From Gyrodactylus bullatarudis (taxonomy: Eukaryota; Platyhelminthes; Monogenea; Gyrodactylidea; Gyrodactylidae), in NCBI GenBank assembly GCA_012064415.1, contig SSNU01000279.1:124001-188000 (forward strand): a stretch of DNA of 64,000 bases. Direction: 5' to 3'. The notes beneath the pieces were generated by a model. It made no database searches, had not been told where the DNA came from, and saw nothing but the letters and a program-made list of their open reading frames with translations. Positions within the stretch are counted from its first letter, which is position 1. Every line of letters starts with the position of its first letter. The position numbers and the translations under genes were made by a program. Shown here in pieces: positions 13,220 to 26,500 of this stretch.

Positions 13220-16200
13220 ATTCTTGATGAGATCCGACAATATTATCGTACAGAAAAAAGAATTGTTGAAATTGCTTTCTTCAGCCAAAAAGAGAACTAC
13301 AGGATGTCTCATTTCGAATATCATGGTTAAAGATAATTTAGAAATTAAAATACTATATATAGACAAATTCCTCGTGTCTTATCGGTCTGAAGCTAAATAT
13401 AACAGATAATAAATGTTAAATTCTAAGATCTTCTTAGAGCTTCCCATTTAATTTAGATGAATAATTCAAAACCAAACTTTTTTTCACTAAAATCTTTAAC
13501 CCTTAAAGAATTTTAAACAGAAAAGTTTATATTTTTGATAATAGATAATTTGTTTATGCTCATATTTTGGATGATTCAAGTCTTTACAAAACAATTTAAA
13601 ATCTCAACAAATAGTACCCATCTGATCAGTGATTATATTTCAATCATTTTCTATAATATCATTTCCATTTTTAAGAGACTGAACAAGACGAAGGTAACAG
13701 TAACTCCTGTACTTGATTGCTTTGAATGACTGATTTTCTGGGTATTTAACCTCTATTTAGCTCACCAGAAATGATTTTTTAATAGGAAAATATCAAATAT
13801 TTTTATAGATAAAGTTTCTTGTAAATTACCATCAATTTTACCTTAATTTTCACAATATATTAATCATAGAAATCAATTTTGTCATTATCTATAACTGTCA
13901 GGTGTAAATTAACCAGATACAGCTTTTTTACAGAAATATTTAATTTTCTTTGGTTTAAGTTTGTTATGAAATTCGCGCAAAATTTATTTGGTTCTGATTC
14001 TGAAGGATCCTAATTGAGGTTCATTGCGGGCAAATATATTTTTGAAATAGAGTTTACACTCAATCATTGTTCTTTTATTCAGCTAAATTCTAACACTTTA
14101 CCATAGATCAAAAGTAGTCTCCAAGGTACTTGAAGGTGCAGATCGAGAATTTTGAAAAGTTGTCAGACAACTACCAGACTGATTCCCATGCGTGTTATTT
14201 ATGAGGTTATTCCTGTCTCTTGGTCAAATTCCCTTTATATGTATCCCTTGACAATATTTACACCGATAAATTAACGTCTAATAATGCACACAGTTTTCAA
14301 TATGACATATCAAATCCTTTCAAACCTGTACAATATACATAGTGGATTAAATGTCAAATGAATATCAGAGGTAGATGAAATTTTAATATCGCTTGTCTGA
14401 AACATTCCCACCAATGATTTTCGCGCACTTTATTTGATCAAAGTATTCTCCATCAAAATCTAAATAAAAAGCACCAAATTTCATAAATTCTGGATCAAAA
14501 TAATTCAGGGATTAAAATTCTATGATTAAATTGATACAGTATATTAATATGTTTTAATCATTTAAATATTAATGAATAAAGTAATAAATATCATTGATTG
14601 TTAGAATATCTTCAATATATTGAAAAAAAGTACCTTGATTTACTTTTGAATAACAAAACCTTCTGGAATTGACCCAAAATTTAACTTACCCTATTTTGTA
14701 TTTCAAGAATAATTCCGTTTAAGAATTTGAAAGATCACTAAAGGGTTTTTACTAGGGATGGACATGATTTTTAGGTTTTTGAGTCTATGCTTTCATTTGA
14801 TAGAAAATAAGAGATGAAGAAAATTAAAATCCTATTGAACCTTATGTTTTAAATTTCATTTAGATAGGCATAATTTCAATTGAATTTTTTGAATTTAAAA
14901 TTTTTTGAATTATTGGACACGTAATGATATTTTTCAAACCAAATTTCCACGTCAGATTAATATGAAGTTTTTGGAGGAAAAGAATATTTCTCTTTCTCTA
15001 TTCGCTACGTATCGTGAAGAGAGTTTCAAGGAATGCTAGAATGTTTGCTTGTGTAGAAATAAGAAAATTCAAGCGATTTTTTGATCAGAGTTGATAAAAG
15101 ATTAAAACCCTTTCTTTATGTCTTGAGACATTTAGGATATTTTAAGAGAAAGTAAATCATGATCATCCCGTGGACATCAAATGTCCAAAATATTCTGGAT
15201 TCTATCAGCAGTGTAGTAAAGATTCATTGGGTGACAACTTTCAAACTTGAAACTTTTAATTAATTAGGAAGCTATACAAAATAATGCTTGGATTTGATCG
15301 TGGATGCTCTCAGACACAAGTCTTTGCAACCTGGAATTTTAGACATTCTCAACTTGAGGAAATTTCGACATAAAAGAGCAGCATATTCCTTCAAGAGTCG
15401 AATAAGACAGAGACAGAAGATGAAAACATAATGTACATATTATTTTGTCAAAATTTTAATAATTATTCAATGTATTAGTTCTCTAAGAATTTTTCATTCT
15501 GATTAAACTTCTTTATTTGTGCGTCGCTTATAAGTAGATTGTATAATTTTCTAGTTTTTTAAAACTCATCAAGTAAAAGGCGATCTCGTATGAAAAAATT
15601 ATCAAAGTAAAAGTTATTGAGAAAACTTTCAGAAATCAAATGCTTAAAAAATTTTCGGTCTCGTTGTTCTTCAGTGATCAAAGGGGTAATTTAGAAGAAC
15701 ATATCATTGAGAGACGCTCTTCCTAAGAAGAATTTACAACAGATACTTTCCATCTTTTTCGTTTTCTCATATTTTCTTTATAATTTTATGACTCGAAATT
15801 GGTATTTTGTATAAATTCCATCTTGACAATCAGGACGAAGCTCATGTTTCTGAGAATTATTTTAATCTCGCTGATTGAATACGAGAAATAATAGCCCACA
15901 TTTTCTCCATCCATATTAAATATTTTGTGGAAGTGTCTGAAGTAGCAGTCTACTCTGTGTTGTTACACTGCATGAACCCCAAACTCTGAATGGCATGATG
16001 ATGACAAGGTCTCTCTTGATTGTATATTCGAATTTCTAATCACGTACAATCCATGCATAATACATCAGGCAATAATAGATACGTTTTATCAATTCTAAGA
16101 CGAGTTTCCTCCCTCTGACATGGTAACACAAAACTACTGCCACTATTATTAATAATAATACACTGTAATTATATTAGCCCTCTCAAAATATTTCTGTGTA

Positions 16201-16989
16201 GCATACTTGTTTGCTTGCCTGTTTTTATTTCTTTACACACGCGTGAAAGAAACCTGATTGTATGATTAGCAAGTGCCAGAAGAAATGCATCTTTATTTCT
16301 GTACTGCCACCACTTGGTTTCGTACAGGGCTAGCATCGCCAAGCACTAAAAGATGGCAAGCAAGACTTGTTATGAAAGGCAAGAGATGTAATTTGAAGAT
16401 AAAAACAAAAACTTTATTCAACATCTCCAAGTTTATAAAGGTGATAAATTGGTGTTCAATGCATGTAGAGAGATAGAAAGACAAACCTCACCTTCTGATT
16501 AATTCTAAAGTAAGTGATGAGATTTAACTGTTGTAGTCTCTTTTATTTTCATACACATTAAAAATACGAGATTCATTGTAGATTTTACACTGAGATAGAT
16601 AGGTATTGTACAGTTGCATTATATTACATGGATAATTCTACAAGAATTGAATTGCAGTTCTTGGTACTTGTGTAATAAAATTAGACAATTGACAAATTAT
16701 ACAACATACATATATATGTATATTTTTTCATAATACAGTATTGACAGTCAAGGTGTGCTTTTATTATCTACAATGTATTTGCAATATTTTTAATAAAGAT
16801 CTTTTATGTATGCATCAAAAAGACTGATAGCCAGTAGCGAAAATTATTCGCTACCCTTATTCAAGAAACTGAGATAAATTTTCGACGAAAAATTGATGAG
16901 ATTGAGAAAAATATTTATTTATTTTCACAGACTACTTTCAAGTAAACCGAGGAAACAGAAGATATTTTTTCCTCTCATATATAAAAGAT
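13220..16989. other. Non-coding stretch, no supported gene
   Basis: AT-rich sequence without a supportable gene, RNA or transposon boundary. Short open frames at 13224-13409, 13535-13729 and 16273-16476 show no recognisable family. Confidence 0.4.
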
Positions 16990-16992
16990 TTT

Positions 16993-17310
16993 TTAGTATT
17001 TGAAAAAGTTAGTAAAATAGTTATGATTATCTGGTACATAAGTAGAAATAATAGGAATAATCTGGGAGATCTTTAGGTTTTTGTAAACATCAAAATTAAG
17101 TTGAATTCTGTGTCTTAAGGGATGAAGCGTTGTAAGAACGATCGTAAAACTCCTAGAGGAACGAAGGTGGTAATTTCGATTGACAGCAGGCGGGATTTTG
17201 TGATAGAGTACAGCAGAAAATGCGATTCTTCTCAGCCAGATGGGGTAGAGATCAGCCTTGGAACTTATAGCCTAGAAGTTATTCTGCTTTCCCATGAATT
17301 CCATCTCAAA
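16993..17310 (-). mobile_element. LINE 3'-end fragment
   Basis: Read on the minus strand, this fragment encodes DLYPIWLRRIAFSAVLY, then PLRHRIQLNFDVYK, then VPDNHNYFTNFF before a stop at 16993-16995. The same order of motifs, with different residues, ends the longer LINE copy at 38942-39880. It is therefore the 3' end of the same non-LTR retrotransposon family, 5'-truncated, with at least one frame break. The plus-strand open frame at 17122-17331 is its shadow. Confidence 0.7.
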
Positions 17311-17681
17311 AATACTAATAAAAAGAATTAAAATAGGTACAATTTTTTCAATCAGGTGCCAAGTGACAAGAGCCTCTTATACTACTGATTCAATTGAGAT
17401 AGTTGTCAGGTACCTACTACATCTCATTTAAAACCTAATAACTATTTATTTGTTCATGTCTATACTATCAAGTAACAACATAATAATTATATATTTTCAA
17501 AATAAATAGGTTTAGGTATTTGGTTTTTTATAAATACAATAAAGATAAGTTTTAATTCATATTGTTTTTTTAATAGTGTTATTATGTAATAAATTCAAAA
17601 ATCTTGATTGCGCTCAAATTGTACAAAGTAAATATAATCTTTTGAAAAATGTACAAAATTGAAAAATTCAGAAGAGAGCGT
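17311..17681. other. AT-rich spacer
   Basis: No gene, repeat or RNA signal recognised between the LINE fragment and the unknown exon on the minus strand. Confidence 0.4.
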
Positions 17682-18237
17682 TTAATCTCTTCTCAGATTA
17701 ATTATTTTTGGCATTCTCCACAAAGCTCCGGAACAATATCTTTCATTGAGTTGAATTAATCTGATGAATAATAATCCCAAAAAGAAAATTATTATGCCCA
17801 ATAAAAGATATTTCGATAATCTATCTTCTGCTAATTTAACACAGCCAAATGGCTCTTTAGGTTTCTTGAGTTTAAGGTGATCAATTTTCAAGGAAATTCT
17901 CTTGATTTCATTTGTAATAATAAGATTCCACGTGGCCTGATTTGATTGATTACCTAACCGGATCGTGGACAGACATGTTGTTGAGGAACAGGGAAGGTAA
18001 AAGGGTAAAAATTGTCGTATTCTTTCCACTGATTGGATGAGATCTTTGAGATTATCAATACCCAGCCTCAGACGAATAACTGCCCAGTCAATGAGCTCAG
18101 TATCTGATTTATTCAAGGCTAACTTATCCACTTTACTATCAATGACTTGAGCTGATTTTTCAATTAAACTTTCCTCTTGAGTCACTTCGTTGATTATCTT
18201 GAGGACAATTTGAATGTTCTCTTGGTTGGAAGTTATC
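17682..18237 (-). CDS. Unrecognised exon encoding a C-terminal membrane anchor
   Basis: An open minus-strand frame of about 185 codons begins just after a good 3' splice site (pyrimidine-rich TTTCAG at 18238-18243) and has no in-frame ATG near its 5' end, so it reads best as the last exon of a gene. The encoded protein is helical and charged in its first half, carries several Cys near the middle, and has a clear hydrophobic segment near the C-terminus (KYLLLGIIIFFLGLLFIRLI) followed by about 25 residues, consistent with a tail-anchored or single-pass membrane protein. I do not recognise the family. The upstream exon could not be found: the nearest candidate donor gives the wrong phase or a stop. 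It may be a real lineage-specific gene or an orphaned transposon or viral fragment. Confidence 0.35.
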
Positions 18238-18257
18238 CTGAAATGATGAAAAATCAA

Positions 18258-21200
18258 TTAGCCATTTATTCAATCCTTTGGTTAAAAAAAATTCAAATAA
18301 AATAATCAAAAAAGTAAGTCTTGAAAAATCAATATTTCTTGTCAGCGAATTCAAGGGAATAGCTCAAACCAGGTGTAAGATTAGTCATTGGAATATTGTA
18401 TAATGCAATTGTCTGCCTCTACATTCACCCCCCATAGAATTTCCACCCTCTCTTCCAGCGTCATTATCAAGTCATAGATAAAAATGAGTAGACTCTACTC
18501 TTGAGTAGATATTTTATATTCATTGGAGAAAAAGTTTACGCATGAGAATTATACTACGAAAGAGGGGATAATTCTCAATGGATTATGTAGTAAAAGAAGT
18601 CACGTGACAAAAAATATCCCCATAAAAAGATCAATAGTAGTCCCCTTCGGTAATGTTCGAGAGTGACCAATATCAAAAATAGAAGAATGACTAACAATTT
18701 CTGGTGGTGGTGGGGGGAGATTGTAAGAGAATCATTTGATTAATGATCCATCCCTTGGTAATACAGTAAAAGCACAGCAAGTTATCAGAGGGAATGGAAA
18801 AACTGTAAATCAAAATCTCCCACTTGACCTGGAAATTCTATGTATGGATATTATATTACAATCCAATCTATCATACCGTGCATCTAAAGTGTAATCTTGA
18901 ATGCACATAAATTTCACCAAAAGTGCCAACTATTTCTAGAGTACTACTATAGTAAATTCATAGCTATAAATCTGTTGATATGTAAAAAGCAATCTGATTT
19001 TGATTGAATTCTATTTCTTGTAGTTTCTGGATTCTCTACGAAAGAAAAATTTACATCAATGGACATTGCTGAAATTGGATATTGTATAGTTTCAGGAATA
19101 TGCAATATTTTTCTAAAAGTGATGTTGGCCAAAAAAGGACCATTTTTAGACTCTGAAAATAACTATCTATTCTCAATAGAAAACTTAAATATGATTACAT
19201 TTTCTAATTATACGGGCATATTTTTGAGTGGATTTCCAGAAAAACATTCATTATATTTTCTAGAAAATCATTTAATTGTCAAGATTTCTCAATAAATTAT
19301 TACAAAAGAACCATCTACATGACTTGCAACTACCTTGGCCCAATTGATGAGAATGGAGAAGTTTTTCATTAATTGGAAGTTTTTTTTACAACTTTACAAT
19401 TTCATTAACAATTTTTCATTAAAATTCGTAATTTTATAAATATATTAGACCAGGATAAGACCTGGCGAAATACGTATTTCTCTTCAATAAAGTTCTCTTT
19501 TAAAAAAATATCCAATAACGAATTATTTTTAGTTTCTTTAAAATATAATTATGCCTGTTTGCATTTATGACCCGATGGGACTTAAAGTTGGTAAACTGGT
19601 GAGTCAATAGTCATTCTCAATAAACTGTCAACTACTGGCCCCTTTCGATAATTTCCTTCAAGCCTATAAAAATCATTGTCCTAATGAATCATCAAGATGA
19701 AAGTCTCTAGAAGAAGAGGATATTTCAAAATCATCATGATATATAGAAGTAGAGTATTGTAGAATAATTTGGTTATCTCATAATAAACTTTCTCTCATTT
19801 CCATGAGGACACAGTAGTTTGTGGAATACTGATTATCATGTTTAGTTTAAGAAATAGGCTATTAAACTATTCAGCAAACAATTCTTCGTAGGAGAACAGT
19901 CTCTTGTTGGTTTGAATGATGAATCATGTTCACTTCAGTCAAGTAACTTTATTCAAGATATCCAAGATTGAAATAAATCTGGGATAATCTGAATAAATTA
20001 CAATCAAAATCAAATACATTCGACAATATTATTAGATTGGTAGATTCTTCACGTCTCATTTTTTGTTTTAAATCTATTTTGTTAAATTCTTGAATTTTTC
20101 AATGAATTTTACTACGACTAAATTACTATTATTTATCATATCGTCAACTTTGCCTCCGACTTTAGCTATAGGTCGATGATTATACAGTAATCTGAAATGT
20201 CTATTACCCCTGAATATTAGAGAAATTAAAATACACAAAAAACATTTTTAGAAAGGAATCAATAAAAACCAAGTGACCCATTGATTTTCATACACCCATA
20301 GATGAATTTGATGAACTTATGTTCATTTAAACGTCAATTAACTATTTAAACAAGATCAAACCAAGAGGTAACTCTTTACATTTTTTTCGCGGTTTTTTAA
20401 AGTCTCTATTTTAATACAAAAATAGTTTAGTCTCTTGAGACTTACATATTTTAAATTTAGTAGCCCCATTTCAATCTTCTTGTCAATATCAAATTTTAAA
20501 TAAACACAGACATTACTTAGGTGGAGGACAAATGTGTATAATTTTACATTCAAAAGAGTGAGTACTTTCTCATCTTCATTTCAACTAGCTTTAATGGTGA
20601 ACCAATCGATTTCTCATGGTATTTCTAAATTAAAGATTCTAAAAGATTTTTGGTATTAACCCATATTAAAATTTACTGATTAATATTTTAGGGAAAATTT
20701 TAAAAGACCAAATTTAATTTGAGTTCATAAAATATAAAAAAAACAGTCCAAGATTTGATCTTTTCAACAGTAGATAAGAGGAACCCGTCTTCTAAACAAG
20801 CAATTAGAGAAGAAAATTTCAAATGCAACAAACTCTAGAACGAAATCGGGATTTTTCATCGAAATAATAATGCAAATCATTTACTTCAAGGAACATTCAA
20901 GGAAATGAATCATCATCAGAAATAATAAAAAGAAGAAAAGAAAACATTAAAAATGAAAGAGAGAACAAAAGGGAACATTTATATTTTTACAAGTCCAAAA
21001 TGTAATAAAAAAGTGCTTCTCCATTTCTACATGGAACTGCAGAAGAAGAACAGATTTGTTTTCTACTATTTTTTTTCTTCAAATCCATAATTCTTATTCT
21101 CTTTTTTTGATTTCAAATTTTTCATACGAACAAGATGAAGAGTAAACTTTCCGAGAAAAAACTATTTGTCTACATCAAAGTAAAATTGAACTGAACTCTT

Positions 21201-21651
21201 GATGAATCATCAAATGAATTCAATGAATTTACTATCACTTTAATTACGCAAGAAAAGAGACTGCTAATAATTCTCATCAACTATTGTTCAGCACAGAGGT
21301 TATTTAGTCTGATCCGTAATCTAAAAAATTTACTGTAAGATATGTTCAATGACAAGAGTATAAAGACAATCAGCTCCCATTGGTCAACTCCTGTTGTTAA
21401 AATGTTCTCAGATTATTTTATGCATAATTGTTAGAGAAAAACAAATTGTTTTACCCCGAACAACTTTCTATTTGATGCTTCCGATAGATTCTCTATGCTC
21501 CATAATCGCATAAACTTGCGTCTGTTCTTAGCTACTACACAGGACTCTAGTTCAGCAACTCATCATTTTCAATTTGCTGGTAAGTCTCCTTAGATAGGAT
21601 GTAAAACTAACAGTTAATTGGTTTTTGACTAGAAATTATGTTCATTTTCTT
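18258..21651. other. Non-coding stretch, no supported gene
   Basis: No gene supported. A block at 19327-19348 (CAACTACCTTGGCCCAATTG) and a following AGACCTGGCGAAA motif near 19456 echo 12640-12800, so a decayed copy of that repeat lies here. The remainder shows nothing recognisable. Confidence 0.4.
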
Positions 21652-22603
21652 TTAACCCTCGCCCTGGAAGTTGGTAAAATTTCACATTTCACAAGTAGGG
21701 TCCATTTGGGCCCCATATAGAAAAATAATAAAATATTAGGTCTGACATAGTATATTTCAAGACTTTCGACATTCTATTGATTTTGTCATCAAATCGAATA
21801 AACTGTTTGATGATTACGAATCTTGAATATGAAACGCAGTTTTTGACAGCAGAATATTCATAGTCATCTTCCCAAAGCTCTTGGAGATCCATGTTTTTAT
21901 GCTTAGAAACTCCAAAATATAACAGGATCCCTATCCATTTACGAAGTTCGTCTATACTTATTCTTGCACTACTTGATTTTCGATGGTTCATATACTTGTT
22001 CGTATATTTTACGATATCTGCGAGAATTTTTGGACATAAAAGTAGACGGAAAAAATCCTGATGAGTTATCATCTTCTGGGAACTCGCTGTAAGGGAAGAA
22101 GCAACATTTTTATGAATGATATTGTGGCTTCCAGTTCGACTTCGCACTCTGGCTGTCTGGTAGTTGATGTCTCCGCATTATGAAACTAGATCAGCTCCAA
22201 AGGATTGATCCATAGTATCTGGATTCGAAATATCAGAGGGATATTCTGTGTAATCCTCTTCTTCACTTTCAGAAGAACCACTTCCTAAACTCTCAGGACC
22301 GATAAGAGTTTCGATATCAGAGTACACGTAGCTCATGTTATGAAAAAATGAGAAAATCATATAGAATATAATGTGGGGTCCGTACGGACCCCATTTGTTC
22401 TATGTGTCATAACAGACTAAAATTTTTGCTGAATGTTTGTTTAGGAAAAAGATAAAAAATAAAAATAACAATATTGTTGATTATTAGTTTGACTAGAATT
22501 AGGTTTTTTGTTTGGTTAAGATATCACTCTCCTATCCAAAGTTATTACAAATCAAAGTATGGGTGGGGGTCCGTATGAACCCCACTTCCAGGGCGAGAGT
22601 TAA
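21652..22603 (-). mobile_element. piggyBac-type deletion derivative with TTAA duplication
   Basis: TTAA at 21652-21655 and at 22600-22603 flanks inverted ends: left CCCTCGCCCTGGAAGTTGG, right the reverse complement of CTCTCGCCCTGGAAGTGGG. Duplicated TTAA is the hallmark of piggyBac. On the minus strand a frame from 22360 down to 21689 encodes an acidic N-terminus (SSESEEEDYTEYPSD) and then residues typical of the start of the piggyBac transposase (LRKWIGILLYFGVSKHKN). The frame is broken by an in-frame stop at 22178-22180 and runs into the terminal repeat after about 220 codons, so the catalytic Asp triad region is missing. A 18-bp perfect palindrome, GGGGTCCGTACGGACCCC, sits at 22375-22392. 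Confidence 0.9.
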
Positions 22604-22723
22604 CTACAGTCAAATAAATAGCGTTTTGAATAAGATCCAGCAATATTATAGCAAAGTCTTGTTTAAAAAAAGCATGCCTTAAAGTGTAATTATAATTCTT
22701 TGATAAAATCAAAGACGGATTAC

Positions 22724-23507
22724 TAGGGCAACCAAATGCCTTTTTTGCCTTTTTTCATCCAAAAAAGCCTTTTTTTGCCTTTTTGAATTTACTTCTTAGA
22801 AAGGCATTTTTGCATTAAAATAAATTATTTTTGCCCGGTGTGGCATAGTGGTAACTCTCTCACCTCTCATTCGGTCCTAGGTTCAAACCCTCCCTCACCG
22901 GGCACATTGAACACTCTTTCCCTGTTCCATTATTTCTATGAATATATATAATTGTTTCAATTTCAAAAAAATATCTCCCGTCCAATCTCAGATACAATCA
23001 TCAATTAATAAAAATATGATATTATACGCTTAAATTTGCACTCAGGATACGACTTCAATGCAAAAATCGAAGGCTGTAAAATCATCCTGATATTCTACAT
23101 TTAATGCTTCTACTAACTAAAGTTCACAACGAGTACTTTCAAAACTTAATTTTAATAGAAATCCAAGCTAAAATTAAATACTAAGTTCTAAAATTCAATT
23201 GAAACTTCCCTGTACTCTCCAAAGCTAGAGAAAATCATAAGCAAAATGGTCCAAACGAATGTTTAAAAAATATAACCAATCAGATTTCAGAGATTCTAGA
23301 TATATTTTTACTTAATTCATTGGATGATCATCCGTGACCAATAATAATTAAAAATCATTTGTTAAAGGTTCTAGGTGCGTTGAAAACGGTTGTGATAAAA
23401 ATTCTTTTTGAAAAATTGAACCAGTTCGTATCCATACCATGCAAGTTGTAATACTTTTGAAAAATGCCTTTTTTCATTCAAAAAACTGCCTTTTTCTGGT
23501 TGCCCTA
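22724..23507. mobile_element. hAT-type non-autonomous element, family D (784 bp)
   Basis: The ends are inverted: TAGGGCAACCA at 22724-22734 and TGGTTGCCCTA at 23497-23507. They are flanked by near-identical 8-bp sequences, CGGATTAC (22716-22723) and CTGATTAC (23508-23515), which fit a hAT target duplication with one mismatch. Subterminal GCCTTTTTT blocks occur at both ends. No transposase is encoded. A tRNA-like segment lies inside at 22833-22904. Confidence 0.75.
22833..22904 (+). pseudogene. tRNA-like sequence inside a DNA transposon
   Basis: The ends can pair over 8 bp (GCCCGGTG with CACCGGGC). An A-box-like TGGCATAGTGG and a B-box-like GGTTCAAACCC are correctly ordered for an internal RNA polymerase III promoter. 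The T stem closes only about three pairs, and the anticodon stem does not form five good pairs, so I read it as a tRNA-derived relic or SINE head rather than a functional tRNA. Confidence 0.55.
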
Positions 23508-23515
23508 CTGATTAC

Positions 23516-26500
23516 AAATTCTCATATTCAAATTAGCTTCGGTTCATTTGTAACATGAGAATTTCAAAAAATCAGGTTTCGAACTTGACAAGTTAAATTT
23601 GGTTGATAAATCTAATAAATCAGTTCAGAGATTTTATCGACTTAGGCCGTATAAATGTTACTTGTATGCTTCAAAAGAGTTTTCGAATAGTTTACAAGCT
23701 TATTTCAGAAGGTTAATGTGAATCATATTTTATAAAACTTGACGAAGCTTAGCAAATAGATGATTAAACTCAACTGTGACTGTATATGAGCTCAATTTCA
23801 TTGACTCAAGTTTATTTGCTAATGCAGAAAGACATGTTTTTCTCTCTTTCTTGATAACCTGAACTAAATTTGATTGTATTTGAACAATGATTGTATCATG
23901 ATTTTTTTGAAAATCAGAATTCTATATTCATTTAATTCATTCATTCACAAGATAAAAATTTTGAATCATAATATCTAATACAAATTGATTTTCCATATTT
24001 TTATTCGATTTACTTGTAAGTAGTTCGTATAAATTTCCTTTAGTAAATTCGCGATCAAGTGTTGAACTAATACATTAACATCAGGAAATATTATGTTGCA
24101 ATTATTTTCTAAGGCTCTATTGAGAATATAAAAGAATTTTAATTCCTAAAAATAGAATGAATGAAAATCCTTAAATTGATGATGACAGGGTTTCCACAAA
24201 AAGAACCAAACTACTGTAATCCATAACTGGCTGACCTCATCTATATTTTAACACATATATATAGAAATTTGTTCGTTAGTACTAGTAATAAGTTATTTCA
24301 ATCGAAGTGTACATCGTTTGGGAATCGTTGCCTTGCTGTATCTTGTTTGAATTATCTCAACAGGGGGTGTTTCTGGTTATTATCCACAATTCTTTTTCGT
24401 GTTTTACTTATTTTCATCAGTTTATTGTTTAGTAGCCTTGAATGGTTTTTGAAAAATAATATCTTAGTCACCTGAAAAGTTCTTATTTAGTATTTCTCAT
24501 CAGATGAATTCAGTACGTTTTTATAAAAGACTGGTGAAATACAATCTTGTTCAATTCATTCAAGTCTTTAATAATTTATTCGAATTTATACAAGAGGACA
24601 AATACTGATTACGAGATATCTCTGAAAAATTACATGGCTCAAGGTTCAAAATAGTTCCAAAGGTTTTTCTAAATGATAAAAGAAATTTAATCTGCTTTTA
24701 TGTTTTTTCTTAAAATACGAGAAAAATTCAATTTTATCGATTTCTTTAAAAAATATATCAAACGTCAAATGAACGTCAATTAAAATTCGTGTTTTTTATC
24801 TGAAATTATCTTTCAAAGAAATTAAATACAAAAATTGGTGACTCAAACAAGGTCACCATTGCTGTTTATATGTAGACAGAATATAAAATGATGAAATTTA
24901 CAACGAATTTAAATTTTACACGAAAATACATTGTTCTATCACTAGAAATGTAAATGTCTGTTCTATTTTGGATAATGTCTGTGTCTATAGTAAAATTTTT
25001 GATGATATAGAAATGATAGAATAACAAATAAATACCAATAAATAAATTTCTATTCAGTTAATTGAGCTTTGATAAATATAGGAATGCATCACATAAAAAC
25101 GTCTGATGAATCACAACCAGTGTATAAATACATAATGAATCATATATCATCAGATAAATATTTCCAGTTTTATTTCAATCATATTTTCATTTTAAGACCC
25201 ATATTGTTTTAATGTTTGTGTTTTGCTAGAAGTATTTCAGTTAAATAATAAAACAACAGATCAATGACAATGTTTAGTTTCACATGACCTCTTTAAGAGT
25301 TTTTATTTATTTTCAGTTGTCTCAGATTTGGATGAATAGGAAAACTAGGGCTTTTTGATAAACTCAGAGTAGGTACTTGATTATCTTGTATTGTCTATTG
25401 CATTTTGTTTAAATGATTAGAAAACTCTGATTGGTTGATGAGTATTCTTTTAATTTAGGAAAAAAACACGATAATTTATACCAAAACAATTTGATTGAAT
25501 AGTATGCTGGTAGTGAAAATTCTTCGTTCACTTGAAGAGATGCACTGAAAAATAATTCATTTTTTTGGGAAATCTCTAAAAATTTTCCTGCTTTTTTAGG
25601 TACATACATAATGCTGAGAGTTATCAATACGTGGAGTGTTGTACTAACTGAATAAGTAAACTCTTTATCTACCGCTTAGAGAGATGAATGAATGTACAAT
25701 TTGAAAAAGATTGACATTAAACCCCTTATAATTTCGTTATCCTTAATCTTATTGTACAAATCTCACTCTATTTATTCCAGCAGAGATTTACGTGCACGTG
25801 GATATAGTAATATGAATAGTCAAAATATTTTGGGATCAAAAATTTTTTCAGAGAAAATTGTAATTTATAGGGCCTCAAAAAGCATACACTAAAATGGTTA
25901 ATTTTAGTTCTTGAATCAAAAATTTATTAAGAAATCCAAAAAGTTTAGAACTAACTAGCATTGGTATTCTAAAGAGGAAGACATGTTTTAGAAGCTATTT
26001 TTAATTTTCCAGACCTCTAATTAGACCAAACGGAAAGAGAACTGCTCCATCTTGGACCTTAATTTCGCATCCCAAAATCAATCAATACATAAATGGAAAT
26101 TAAATTTGAATTTGAAAGCCTAATCGAACAAAATGACAAAGAGTTAAAAACAGAGAAGGACAAACAGAGAACGATTTCAACTTTCCATGGCCAGTTTTTG
26201 TAAAGAATTATTTATGATCTTAATTCACAAAATTCATTTATTCTTTTGATAAAAGTAGATTTAATCGGAATAACTGACGATAACTATTTCAGAATATGAA
26301 TTAAAGTTTTTTCCGTTTCATCAAACAGAAATTGATATTCAAAAAGTTTACATTCCATTCTTCTATCGGGTAAACAACAAAATCATTTTTATATGAACAA
26401 GTAAAATAAAGGCAAAAAATACACAAATTAAAACAGTGTGCATGTAGGCCTTGTTAGAGGGTAGAAGTATAGAACATTGCATTAACCTTAATAGAATAGT

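Noticed and set aside
13030..13409. Three overlapping plus-strand open frames as a possible gene or LINE tail
   Set aside because: They span the spacer and right arm of the 47-bp inverted repeat, differ in frame, and the apparent LGP..WLR resemblance to the LINE tail does not extend.
17122..17331. 69-codon plus-strand ORF as a gene
   Set aside because: It is the antisense of a LINE 3' end on the minus strand, which explains the conserved sequence better.
22833..22904. A functional tRNA gene
   Set aside because: The anticodon and T stems do not close properly; only the end stem and promoter boxes are good.
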